Source: an uncultured Flavobacteriales bacterium (GTDB taxonomy: Bacteria; Bacteroidota; Bacteroidia; Flavobacteriales_D; Crocinitomicaceae). From it: 49,541 nt of DNA. The notes under the pieces are model-generated. The model was not told the origin of the DNA. It was given only the letters and a program-made list of their open reading frames with translations, and ran no database searches. Location of the stretch: the NCBI GenBank assembly GCA_913046365.1, contig CAJWRM010000016.1:1-49541 (forward strand), given 5' to 3'. A program made the translations under genes and the position numbers. Below, one piece after another: positions 16,810-25,445 of this stretch; within the stretch, counting starts at the first letter, position 1; every line of letters begins with the position of its first letter.

Positions 16810-18144
16810 ATGGCAGAAATTGAAATTCGTCTCCCGAAGATGGGGGAAAGTGTCACAGAAGCAACAATAACAAATTGGTTAAAAAGTCCGGGTGATGAAA
16901 TATCATTGGATGAGCCGCTTGTGGAAGTTGCGACAGATAAAGTCGACAACGAGTTACCGTCGGAGGCTGAAGGTGTGCTTATAAAGCAGCTTTTTCAAAA
17001 GGATGAGGTCGCTCAGGTGGGTGATGTTATCGCCATTATTTCTACCGAGACCGGAGCCAGCCCAGACACATCGAGTCAAGCAAATAATTCAGCTGAAAAT
17101 CCAATAGAAGTTGAAAAGAAAGATAAGCAACCAGCGGTTGCAAAAATGGATGTATCAGCTACTCCCGTAATAAGTCAGAATGGAAATAGTTCTGAACGCA
17201 TCTCAAAAAATGGCGCGAAAGGCCAGTTTTTTTCTCCTCTTGTACGCAGTATTGCTGAAAAAGAAGGAATTTCTCAAGAAGAATTAGAGGCAATTTCTGG
17301 ATCAGGTGCAGAGGGGCGCGTGACTAAAAAAGATGTACTTGCACATTTAACGAAAGATATAAAAAAGTCGGCTGTAGGGAGAGTAACAGAGGTTCGACCA
17401 GAAGTCAAAGAGTCTCCTGTTGTTGTTCCAAGCGGAGAAGATCAAATTATTGAAATGGACCGTATGCGCAAGCTTATTGCCGACCATATGGTAATGTCAA
17501 AGCAAGTCTCACCTCATGTTACTTCATATGTGGAAGCGGATGTAACCAACATCGTCAATTGGAGAAATAAAATAAAACAGGGCTACAAAGAGAGAGAAGG
17601 CGAAAACTTGACCTTCACACCTATTTTAATTGAAGCTATAGTAAAAGCAATAAAGGACTTCCCAATGGTGAACGTATCTGTCTCCGGAACACAAATTATT
17701 GTAAAAAAGAACATTAACATTGGAATGGCTACTGCCCTACCGAGTGGCAATTTAATTGTTCCCGTAATTAAAAACGCGGATAGACTTAGTCTTACAGGGC
17801 TTACGAAAAGTGTAAATGAACTTGCTGTTAATGCTAGAGAAAATAAATTAAAACCAGAGGACATACAAGGAGGAACATATACTGTAACCAACGTTGGATC
17901 ATTCGGAAATGTAATGGGGACACCCATTATAAACCAACCTCAAGTAGCAATCATGGCACTTGGCGCTATACGAAAAGTACCAGCCGTAGTGGAAACTCCG
18001 GAAGGTGATTTCATCGGCATTCGCCACAAAATGTTTTTGTCTCATGCCTATGACCATAGGGTCGTGGATGGTGCATTAGGAGGAAGGTTTGTAAGAAAAG
18101 TTGCAGACTATTTAGAAGAATTCGACATAAATCGCGATATTTAG
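16810..18144 (+). CDS. 2-oxoacid dehydrogenase complex E2 (dihydrolipoyl acyltransferase)
   Basis: This 444-aa E2 subunit has one lipoyl domain (residues 1-78; lipoyl lysine K44 in ATDKVDNELP), a linker rich in Ala, Ser and Pro, and a peripheral E1/E3-binding domain (about 137-175; FSPLVRSIAEKEGIS...GRVTKKDVL). The catalytic domain ends with HRVVDG near residue 416 (catalytic His and Asp). The sequence is of the branched-chain/2-oxoglutarate type found in Bacteroidota, and the substrate cannot be decided from sequence alone. No E1 or E3 gene is adjacent, so complex partners are encoded elsewhere. A GAAGGA ribosome-binding site lies about 8 nt before the ATG. Confidence 0.93.
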   Translation: MAEIEIRLPKMGESVTEATITNWLKSPGDEISLDEPLVEVATDKVDNELPSEAEGVLIKQLFQKDEVAQVGDVIAIISTETGASPDTSSQANNSAENPIEVEKKDKQPAVAKMDVSATPVISQNGNSSERISKNGAKGQFFSPLVRSIAEKEGISQEELEAISGSGAEGRVTKKDVLAHLTKDIKKSAVGRVTEVRPEVKESPVVVPSGEDQIIEMDRMRKLIADHMVMSKQVSPHVTSYVEADVTNIVNWRNKIKQGYKEREGENLTFTPILIEAIVKAIKDFPMVNVSVSGTQIIVKKNINIGMATALPSGNLIVPVIKNADRLSLTGLTKSVNELAVNARENKLKPEDIQGGTYTVTNVGSFGNVMGTPIINQPQVAIMALGAIRKVPAVVETPEGDFIGIRHKMFLSHAYDHRVVDGALGGRFVRKVADYLEEFDINRDI

Positions 18145-18164
18145 AACTTTTAAGAGTAAAAATT

Positions 18165-20480
18165 ATGAAAAAATTTAGTTTTGTCTTAGCCATTTTGGCA
18201 ATAATTGTAATACCGTTCAAAGGTAATTCTCAGTTTTCAGAAGCTGAAGTGAAAAACCTAATCTCACAAGCTTCTGAGAAAGAACTAGTTGTAGAGTGTT
18301 CTAGAATGCTACAAGAGAATTTCTTTCACTACGCAGATCTTATCACAGATAAGTTGCTCAAAATAAATCCTGAAAGTTCGAATTATAAGTACAGAAAAGG
18401 GTTTATTGAGTTAACTATGCGACAAGATTACGCAAAGGCAATAGAATTATTTTCTTCTGCTACTGGATCAATTGATAAAAATTACGACATGTATTCTATC
18501 AAGGAAGGCGCTGTTCCTGCAGATATATTTTACCATTTGGGAAGAGCACATCACTTAAATGAAGATTTTGCGAAGGCACTAGAAAACTACAATTTGTTTT
18601 TAACTCAAACGAATAAAGAATCTGAGTTAATCGAGAGCGCAGAAAAAAGAATTCATCAGTGTGGAATTGCTAAAAAGCTTATGGCCTCTCCGAAGGATGT
18701 TATTGTTGAGAATCTTGGAGATTCAATAAACACGGAGTATGCAGATTTTTCATCGAACATTTCACTGGACGGAAGAGCATTATATTTTACCTCAAGACGC
18801 CCCTGGGAAGATGGAGCATCTAATAGCTACAGAGATCCGATGCTTAATCATTTTTCGGAAGATATTTACCAAGCGTCATTGGCTGATAATGATGGTTGGA
18901 ATAGTCCAACTAGAATGGATATGTGTAAACCACAATTTAATGAGGCTAGTGTAAGTGTTAGCATCGACGAAAGACGCGTTTATACCTACAATGATAAAAA
19001 AGGGAAAGGCGACATTTACTTTAGTGATCTAAAAAATGGAAGCTTTACACCTATCGCTCCTGTTGGTAAGTCAGGTGTTAATACAGAGACACGTTGGGAA
19101 ACGCATTATACTGTCTCTCCAGATGGAAAAATGGTATTCTTCGTTTCAGATAAAGAAAGTGGATTTGGTAAAAGAGATATCTACTTTATGGAAGAAAAAG
19201 ATGGCGTGTGGTCGGAACCAAAAAATATAGGTGGAACAATTAATTCAAAATGGGATGAAGACGCACCATTCATGGGTCTAGACAATAACATACTTTATTT
19301 TTCAAGTAACGATTCCACTAGTATGGGTGAATTTGATATTTTCATGTCGGTTAGAGATGAGAACGGAATTTGGTCTGAACCTGTAAATCTTGGATATCCT
19401 ATTAACTCTGTTGGAGACGATATATTTTATACGCATACGGCAGATGGCCAAAAGGCTTATTTAAGCTCTTTCAGAAAAGGTGGAAAAGGTGAAAAAGATG
19501 TATATCGATTAAACGTAAATAGCGAAGTAAGGAATGTAGCTTTATTGAATGGAGAAATAATTCATTCGCAAAACAAAGATATTCCTGAAGAATCATATAT
19601 TGAGCTAACATGTCTAAATTGTGAGCCAGAGGAGAAAACAATATTGAGACCTCGTGTAAGAGACGGTGTATTTCTTTCCAAACTCGACAAATGTAAAGAC
19701 TATCAATTAGCCTATTACTATAACGATCAAACAACTAATCCGTACACAGATAAATTCTCAACAAATTGTGATTTAGCTTATCAGGAGGTGTACAAACGAG
19801 TGTTACTAGATGAAGATGCACAAGTAATCATACCATTCTTCGATTATTTTCTAGAAGGAATTGTCGCGGATAGAAAATCAGGTGAAATGATTCCTAACGC
19901 TAAAGTAATCTTCTCTAAAGGTGATCAAGAAGTAGAAGTACTCATGACAGATTCTTTAGGTCAATTTGTGTCACAACTCGTTGATAAAAAATCTTTTGGT
20001 TACAAACTTGATTATACGGTATCGGTTAGTGCAGATGGCTATCTTATGGCCACTTTTGAGCTCAACACTGAACTCTCAACAGACTCGCTTATATCACTGT
20101 CTTATATGCTAGACAAAAAGGAAATTGGCACAGACCTTGGACCCTTTATGATTTATTACAACTTCGACAAATATGACATCCGTGAGGATGCGAAGGTTGA
20201 GCTAGATAAAATCGTAAAGATTATGAACGAAAATCCAGAAGTTAAAATTGAGCTTGGTTCTCATACAGATTGTCGAGGAAGTTCATCTTACAACATGAAG
20301 CTATCTAAGAAAAGAGCGAAATCTGCTGCAACATATATAGCGGAGCGCATAACAAACTCTGAACGTATTACCTCTAAAGGTTATGGGGAAACAACAGCTG
20401 TTAACGATTGTAAATGTTCCCAGTGCTCTAAAGACGAGCACCAAATGAATAGAAGAACAGAATTCATCATCATACCTTAA
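18165..20480 (+). CDS. PorE-like TPR/PD40/CRD/OmpA envelope protein
   Basis: This 771-aa protein has an N-terminal signal (about 22 residues, ending NSQ). TPR-like helices follow at 25-170, then a PD40/WD40-like propeller at 180-460 (ADFSSNISLDGRALYFTSRR, HYTVSPDGKMVFFVSDKESG and others). A carboxypeptidase-regulatory-like domain lies at about 560-645 and an OmpA C-terminal peptidoglycan-binding domain at about 655-771 (YYNFDKYDIREDA, ELGSHTDCRGS, NRRTEFII). This is the domain order of PorE, the T9SS-associated periplasmic protein that anchors to peptidoglycan. Bacteroidota encode several paralogues, so a direct T9SS role is inference. Its presence in a genome with T9SS cargos is consistent. 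Confidence 0.88.
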   Translation: MKKFSFVLAILAIIVIPFKGNSQFSEAEVKNLISQASEKELVVECSRMLQENFFHYADLITDKLLKINPESSNYKYRKGFIELTMRQDYAKAIELFSSATGSIDKNYDMYSIKEGAVPADIFYHLGRAHHLNEDFAKALENYNLFLTQTNKESELIESAEKRIHQCGIAKKLMASPKDVIVENLGDSINTEYADFSSNISLDGRALYFTSRRPWEDGASNSYRDPMLNHFSEDIYQASLADNDGWNSPTRMDMCKPQFNEASVSVSIDERRVYTYNDKKGKGDIYFSDLKNGSFTPIAPVGKSGVNTETRWETHYTVSPDGKMVFFVSDKESGFGKRDIYFMEEKDGVWSEPKNIGGTINSKWDEDAPFMGLDNNILYFSSNDSTSMGEFDIFMSVRDENGIWSEPVNLGYPINSVGDDIFYTHTADGQKAYLSSFRKGGKGEKDVYRLNVNSEVRNVALLNGEIIHSQNKDIPEESYIELTCLNCEPEEKTILRPRVRDGVFLSKLDKCKDYQLAYYYNDQTTNPYTDKFSTNCDLAYQEVYKRVLLDEDAQVIIPFFDYFLEGIVADRKSGEMIPNAKVIFSKGDQEVEVLMTDSLGQFVSQLVDKKSFGYKLDYTVSVSADGYLMATFELNTELSTDSLISLSYMLDKKEIGTDLGPFMIYYNFDKYDIREDAKVELDKIVKIMNENPEVKIELGSHTDCRGSSSYNMKLSKKRAKSAATYIAERITNSERITSKGYGETTAVNDCKCSQCSKDEHQMNRRTEFIIIP

Positions 20481-20501
20481 CGTATTGTTTTTGCCAAGCA
20501 T

Positions 20502-21338
20502 ATGAATGCTACGCTTAAGAATTCGCTTTGCGTTTTTGATTTAGAAACCACAGGACTTCAGGTTACAAAAGACCGTATCGTTCAAATTGCTGCACTTAAA
20601 ATTCACCCTAATGGGAAACAAGAGGAGCTAAACTTAGTTGTCAACCCTGAGATGAAGATACCTCAAGAGGTCATTGACATTCATGGTATTACCAATGAAT
20701 TAGCACTTAAATCACCTACCTTCAGAGAATTAGCAGAAGAAATTAAAGCTTTTTTTGGCGATTCTGATTTAGCAGGCTATAACTCCAACAAGTTTGACAT
20801 ACCTGTTTTAGCAGAGGAATTTTTACGTGTAGGAATAGCATTTGACCTTACCCAAAGGGCGTTTATTGATGTGCAAAATATCTTCCATAAAATGGAACAA
20901 AGAACTTTAGTCGCCGCATACAAATTTTATTGTAAAAAAAACCTTGAGAATGCGCATGATGCAATGAACGATACAAGAGCTACTTGGGAGGTTCTAGAAA
21001 AGCAAATAGAAAAATACAAGCTTAAGTCAGATGTACTATCATTAGCAGAACTTTCAAGAGCCGGAAATCATAAAATTTTGGATATGGCCGGACGTATTGC
21101 AATCAATAGCAAAGGGCAAGTCATATATAATTTCGGTAAGCACAATGGTAAAACAATTGCTTCAGTAGCCCAGACTGAACCAGGGTATTATGGATGGATG
21201 CTTGAAGCTGATTTCCCATTGTATACAAAATCTGTGCTTCGCAAAGCAATGGAGGAAATCAAAGAAAAAAGAAGGGAAAAGGAGGCTAATAATATGAAGA
21301 ACAAACTCAATGATCTTCAAAAGAAATTTAAGAAATGA
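20502..21338 (+). CDS. DEDDh 3'-5' exonuclease with ExoX-like C-terminus
   Basis: This 278-aa protein has a DnaQ-like exonuclease domain (residues 8-175). It contains ExoI motif FDLETTGL (Asp13, Glu15), HGITNE, ExoII GYNSNKFDIPVL, and ExoIII HDAMND with catalytic His152 and Asp157. Residues about 205-250 (FGKHNGKTIASVAQTEPGYYGWML) match the small C-terminal domain found in exodeoxyribonuclease X-like enzymes. The tail is a charged coiled coil rich in Lys and Glu. It is probably a DNA repair or proofreading exonuclease in the cytoplasm. It overlaps the FAH-family gene by 4 nt (ATGA). Confidence 0.92.
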   Translation: MNATLKNSLCVFDLETTGLQVTKDRIVQIAALKIHPNGKQEELNLVVNPEMKIPQEVIDIHGITNELALKSPTFRELAEEIKAFFGDSDLAGYNSNKFDIPVLAEEFLRVGIAFDLTQRAFIDVQNIFHKMEQRTLVAAYKFYCKKNLENAHDAMNDTRATWEVLEKQIEKYKLKSDVLSLAELSRAGNHKILDMAGRIAINSKGQVIYNFGKHNGKTIASVAQTEPGYYGWMLEADFPLYTKSVLRKAMEEIKEKRREKEANNMKNKLNDLQKKFKK

Positions 21339-21940
21339 AAATTATTTGTATCGGGCGAAATTATGTCGAGCATGCCAAAGAAATGAATGCTCCTCTCCCC
21401 TCCACTCCTATTTTCTTTATGAAGCCCGAAACAGCACTTCTTAGGACACGAGATTTTTTCTACCCTAAATTCACGAGCAATTTACACTACGAATGTGAAA
21501 TTGTTCTAAAAATAGATAAGGTTGGTAAAAACATAGATGAGAAATTCTCACACAATTATTACTCATCATGTACTTTAGGCATAGACTTCACAGCGAGAGA
21601 TGTTCAACAAAATTGTAAAGAAAAAGGGCTTCCTTGGGAAATCGCTAAAAGCTTTGACCAAAGCGCTCCTTTGTCTAAAATATGGATACCATTAAAAAAT
21701 TCGAATCAAGAAATTAAATTCGAATTAGAAAAAAACGGAAAGACAGTTCAAAATGGATCGAGCCTTAATATGATTTTCTCATTTGATCAAATTATCACAT
21801 ACGTTTCGAAATTCATTACGCTTAAAAAAGGAGACCTTATTTTTACAGGGACGCCAGCCGGTGTAGGTCAGGTCGAAATTGGAGATAATTTAAAATGCCT
21901 TTTAATGGGGAAAGAGGTCTTAAATTTCAATATTAGGTAG
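21335..21940 (+). CDS. fumarylacetoacetate hydrolase (FAH) family protein
   Basis: This 201-aa protein is a minimal FAH-fold enzyme of the YcgM/FAHD1 type, which act as acylpyruvases or oxaloacetate decarboxylases. Visible features are IGRNYVEHAKEM, the metal-ligand segment HYECEIVLKI (Glu-x-Glu), GIDFTARDVQ, KSFDQSAPL, and the closing GDLIFTGTPAGVGQV. The catalytic His/Glu region near the N-terminus is preserved. The substrate is unknown. It is translationally coupled (ATGA overlap) to the exonuclease gene. Its TAG stop ends one base before the stop codon of the convergent T9SS gene. Confidence 0.92.
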   Translation: MKIICIGRNYVEHAKEMNAPLPSTPIFFMKPETALLRTRDFFYPKFTSNLHYECEIVLKIDKVGKNIDEKFSHNYYSSCTLGIDFTARDVQQNCKEKGLPWEIAKSFDQSAPLSKIWIPLKNSNQEIKFELEKNGKTVQNGSSLNMIFSFDQIITYVSKFITLKKGDLIFTGTPAGVGQVEIGDNLKCLLMGKEVLNFNIR

Positions 21941-21941
21941 G

Positions 21942-24176
21942 CTACAATTTTATTAGCTTGGTTGTTCCAAAACCATTTGACAACCTCAAAAAATAAACAC
22001 CAGCGTCTAGTTGATCTAATTGCAAATTATTTATTTTTTGATTAAGTATGCAAGAATAAATTCGTTCGCCAGTTAAAGTGAACAGTTCGGCTGTTACTTC
22101 TTCAAATAAATCGATTAATTCAATCGTGAATTCCTTTTTAAAAGGATTAGGCCAAACAGAGAAGAGTACCTGTTTTTCCAAAGAAATTAAACCAGCGCTA
22201 CTATTGGAATCATGCTCAAGATAGAACAAGCCACCAAGATCTTGACCTATAAATAAATCTAGCTCTCCATCATCGTCTAAATTCGAAATGGCAAATGAGC
22301 TATAAGCTCCGACATTAAATCCTAAATAATCTGAAACAAAACTTTCAAAAATTTGACCATCATCAATATTCCCATCAATTCCTTTCGCAAAATACACCAA
22401 ACCATCAACAGCTCCAATGAACGCATAAGTCGTATCATTTTGACGGAAAAAACATGGTGTAGCATATCCATTCGGTGATGTTTCGGCAACATCCACACCC
22501 CCAAGAAAATTGGTTACGAATTCGAATGATGGGTTCGAAGATGAACCGACATTTTTATAATAAATAAGTTCACCTGTTTTAATCCCGATGATAAGGTCTA
22601 AAAGTCCATCATTATTCAAGTCAAAAAGCTGAGGTGCTGCATATAAACCGTTTTGTATAATCGTACCATTTGCATCCTGTAAGTTAACGATTGGCGATGC
22701 ATAAGCGGGAATGCTCCCGGCTGAATTATTTACAAAATAGGAAAGCGTTCCATCTTCTAAACCTAAAATCATATCGTTCTTTTGGTCACCATTTAGATCA
22801 CCAAAAGTAGGATACATCCTCAAGCCAACATCAAGTGCTGATAGATTTTGAAAATCACGATCAATAAGTGTGAATTCAGGAGATGAAGAGGTCCCTGTGT
22901 TCTTGTAATAAGCAATTCGGCTTTCCTTATTTAAAACGGCTTTATATGCGAAGATATTGCCCACAATTAGGTCTGTTAATCCGTCCCCGTCAACATCTGT
23001 TAAAACAGGAATAGAACCAGAACCATGATCGACCATGTCACCTTGAAGAAATTCCTTTGTTTCAAAAACAAAATTGGAAACCTGATTATTACCCGTGTTT
23101 CGATAAAAATGAACACTTTGCTCATTTTCCGAAATGTTTTTAGCATTTGGCGCAACGATTAAATCCTTTATACCATCAAAATTAACATCCAAATTGAATG
23201 CCGCTGGAAACAACTGTATGCTGGTAGGTATACTATTTGAAGGAAATAACGGATCTGTTGATACCATTGCAGAATTTTCATTCACCCCTGTTCCTCCATT
23301 GATCATTAGATTTAAATTTGGAAATGCAACATCTCCCAATACCAAATCCATCACACCAGACCCGTCAATATCCAATGCAAGTATCGTTGATCCGGAATGC
23401 GCCTTTTCATCATTGGATTTCTTGTCTTCAAGTAAAGGGAATTCAGGATTAGGAACATTACCCGTCGTACATGGCGTAGTATTGTCATTTAAATACACAG
23501 TATTGGTACTCAAATCTTCGCGGAACTTTCCCCAACACTCATTTTTCAGTACAAATTCTAAAGAATCTGCATGGCCATATAAATCTATACTCTGATTTTG
23601 GTGGTACCGTAGGTACTCTCCTCCAATATGGAAAGTCAATACATCAATATCACCATCACCATCCACATCAACAATTGCAGGAATGTCACTTGAGCTGACA
23701 TATAGACTCAATGAGGTACCCCAATTATCAGAATACAGAATTTCTTTGGCAACCTCCCAAGAAAGTCCATTTGTAAGATCTCCTGTATTGCGAAACACCT
23801 TCAGACCACCTATCCCATAGGCAAATAAATCTTTTCTTCCATCACCGTCATAATCAATAGCAAAAAGACGATAACGCAACTCTTCTGGAAACCATTGATC
23901 TCCAGTATTGTCATAATCATAAAAATGCTCGCCATCTAAAATTTTATGTTCAAATACCTTAATCTGATTACTACTTCTATCGAAAACAAGCAAATCTAAA
24001 TCACCATCAAAATCATAGTCGATACTTGAAAACTGAGGGTAATTTAGCCCTCCCGCCCAGGGCATTGAAAGCGGTTCATTATTGTTTATAATTTGTATCG
24101 AATCAGAAAAAGAAAATTGAAACTGCGCAGAAATACTAATTGGGAGTGTGAATAGGAAAAAGATTAAATACTTCAT
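21942..24176 (-). CDS. T9SS-secreted FG-GAP/VCBS repeat protein
   Basis: This 744-aa protein has a signal peptide ending near ISAQ (residue 17). At least nine FG-GAP-type calcium-binding motifs are spaced along the chain, such as DYDGDGRKDLF, DVDGDGDIDVL, DIDGSGVMDLVLG, DVDGDGLTDLIVG, DLNNDGLLDLIIG and NLDDDGELDLFIG. They form an integrin-alpha-like propeller. The last 75 residues are a T9SS type A sorting domain (SVWPNPFKKEFTIELID, AGVYFLRL, ending TTKLIKL). It is probably exported and attached to the cell surface, with an adhesion or binding role. No enzyme domain is present. Confidence 0.92.
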   Translation of the reverse strand: MKYLIFFLFTLPISISAQFQFSFSDSIQIINNNEPLSMPWAGGLNYPQFSSIDYDFDGDLDLLVFDRSSNQIKVFEHKILDGEHFYDYDNTGDQWFPEELRYRLFAIDYDGDGRKDLFAYGIGGLKVFRNTGDLTNGLSWEVAKEILYSDNWGTSLSLYVSSSDIPAIVDVDGDGDIDVLTFHIGGEYLRYHQNQSIDLYGHADSLEFVLKNECWGKFREDLSTNTVYLNDNTTPCTTGNVPNPEFPLLEDKKSNDEKAHSGSTILALDIDGSGVMDLVLGDVAFPNLNLMINGGTGVNENSAMVSTDPLFPSNSIPTSIQLFPAAFNLDVNFDGIKDLIVAPNAKNISENEQSVHFYRNTGNNQVSNFVFETKEFLQGDMVDHGSGSIPVLTDVDGDGLTDLIVGNIFAYKAVLNKESRIAYYKNTGTSSSPEFTLIDRDFQNLSALDVGLRMYPTFGDLNGDQKNDMILGLEDGTLSYFVNNSAGSIPAYASPIVNLQDANGTIIQNGLYAAPQLFDLNNDGLLDLIIGIKTGELIYYKNVGSSSNPSFEFVTNFLGGVDVAETSPNGYATPCFFRQNDTTYAFIGAVDGLVYFAKGIDGNIDDGQIFESFVSDYLGFNVGAYSSFAISNLDDDGELDLFIGQDLGGLFYLEHDSNSSAGLISLEKQVLFSVWPNPFKKEFTIELIDLFEEVTAELFTLTGERIYSCILNQKINNLQLDQLDAGVYFLRLSNGFGTTKLIKL

Positions 24177-24255
24177 GGTTGAGACAGTTGTTCAAATATA
24201 AGGCAAAACAAAAGTCTATCCAATTAAAGAATAACTGATTAATGCCCTAAATTAG

Positions 24256-24287
24256 ATTGCAAGTCTATATTGCAATGACTATTTTTG
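24256..24287 (+). promoter_or_regulatory. promoter of the RND efflux operon
   Basis: ATTG at 24256-24259 and TATTTTTG at 24280-24287 are separated by 20 nt. The second is an exact match to the Bacteroidota -7 consensus TAnnTTTG, and the first differs from TTTG at one base. The pair lies 33 nt before the adaptor ATG in the divergent gap with the FG-GAP gene. Confidence 0.5.
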
Positions 24288-24320
24288 AATTCTAATCCAC
24301 TTAAGCTAGTACCCTTTTCA

Positions 24321-25445
24321 ATGAAAAAAAATCAAATTATACTTTTTGCTATTCTCTTAGCAATAACAGGTGTATTGTATCTAATGGTGCTTGCCAACCA
24401 AAAAGAAGAAATAAAAGAAAAAAAGGGTGCAGAAACCCGCAAATACATTTCGGTAAGTATCATTGAAAATCAAGAGAGATCCTTAACCATAAGTACATAT
24501 GGACAAATCGTTCCATTTACAGAGCTTGATATCGCATTCGAAATATCAGGACGGCTTCAAAGTGGAGATTTATTAATTAAACCAGGGACAAAGTTTGCTA
24601 AAAACGACCTTTTATATAAGGTGAGCTCTGAAGAAATGTTTTATAACTTAAATGCACGGAAAGAGCAATTATCTCGACTTATTATAGGTATTCTACCCGA
24701 TATATCGACTGATTTTAATGAAGATTACGATAAATGGACCCTTTTTCTAAACAACATTAAACCTAGTGGGTTTTTACCAAATTTACCTTCGTTCTCCTCG
24801 GAAAAGGAAGCGCTCTTTATTAGCTCAAAAGGAATTTATGCTGAGTACTGGACAATAAAAGGTATGGAGGAGAGAATATCCAAATATATTTACTTAGCCC
24901 CCTTCAATGGAGCTGTGAGCGAAGTATATACTGAACCTGGTGCGATTATTAATCCGGGAGGAAGAATAGCAAAAGTATTTAACCAAGAAAAAATGGAGGT
25001 GCGTTTACCCATACCTATTGACTTCATCGATAAATTTCAAAAAACAGGTCGCGTTACTTTTACTGATGCAAATGGAATAGAAGTAGCACAAGGCAAACTT
25101 TTAAGAACTTCTGGCGAAATAAACAAGAATACACAGTCTGTCGATGCCTATTATTCAATAACGCCTGAGAAAGGAAGATCTCTTCTTTCTGGACAATACG
25201 TTACCGCTAGCATAGACAATCTTATTTCCGAATCCGTTGCAGTTATTCCAGCATCTGCAGTAAAAGAAAATGAAGTATACCTGCTAGACAAAAACGAACT
25301 CAAAAGGAAGTCTGTCAAGATTATCAGTCAAAAACAGGATTCTATCTTTGTTGAAGGGCTTACAAATGCAGATACCTTGGTGGTTGAATTTATCACTCCA
25401 TCCAAAACCATCAAGAAATACGTCGGAATTCCCCAGCAAAAATGA
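24321..25445 (+). CDS. RND efflux periplasmic adaptor (HlyD/MFP family)
   Basis: The start is placed at ATG 24321 (MKKNQIILFAILLAITGVLY). An earlier TTG at 24285 overlaps the promoter and is unlikely. The 374-aa protein has one N-terminal membrane anchor (residues 5-23) and a barrel/lipoyl half (SVSIIENQERSLTISTYGQIVPFTELDIAFEISGRL is one continuous block). The second lipoyl half reads YLAPFNGAVSEVYTEPGAII, followed by beta-barrel and membrane-proximal domains. The segment between the lipoyl halves (about 100-190) does not look like the usual heptad-rich coiled-coil hairpin and contains Pro- and Gly-rich stretches. It links the inner-membrane pump to the outer-membrane channel. The next gene overlaps by 4 nt. 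Confidence 0.9.
   Translation: MKKNQIILFAILLAITGVLYLMVLANQKEEIKEKKGAETRKYISVSIIENQERSLTISTYGQIVPFTELDIAFEISGRLQSGDLLIKPGTKFAKNDLLYKVSSEEMFYNLNARKEQLSRLIIGILPDISTDFNEDYDKWTLFLNNIKPSGFLPNLPSFSSEKEALFISSKGIYAEYWTIKGMEERISKYIYLAPFNGAVSEVYTEPGAIINPGGRIAKVFNQEKMEVRLPIPIDFIDKFQKTGRVTFTDANGIEVAQGKLLRTSGEINKNTQSVDAYYSITPEKGRSLLSGQYVTASIDNLISESVAVIPASAVKENEVYLLDKNELKRKSVKIISQKQDSIFVEGLTNADTLVVEFITPSKTIKKYVGIPQQK

Noticed and set aside
21938..21944. Possible shared bidirectional terminator at the convergent FAH and FG-GAP gene ends
   Set aside because: The stop codons are one base apart and no stem with a T tract was found on either strand.
23134..23595. 153-codon plus-strand frame opposite the FG-GAP gene
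   Set aside because: It is antisense to conserved calcium-binding repeats. Its composition mirrors the repeats and no family is recognised.
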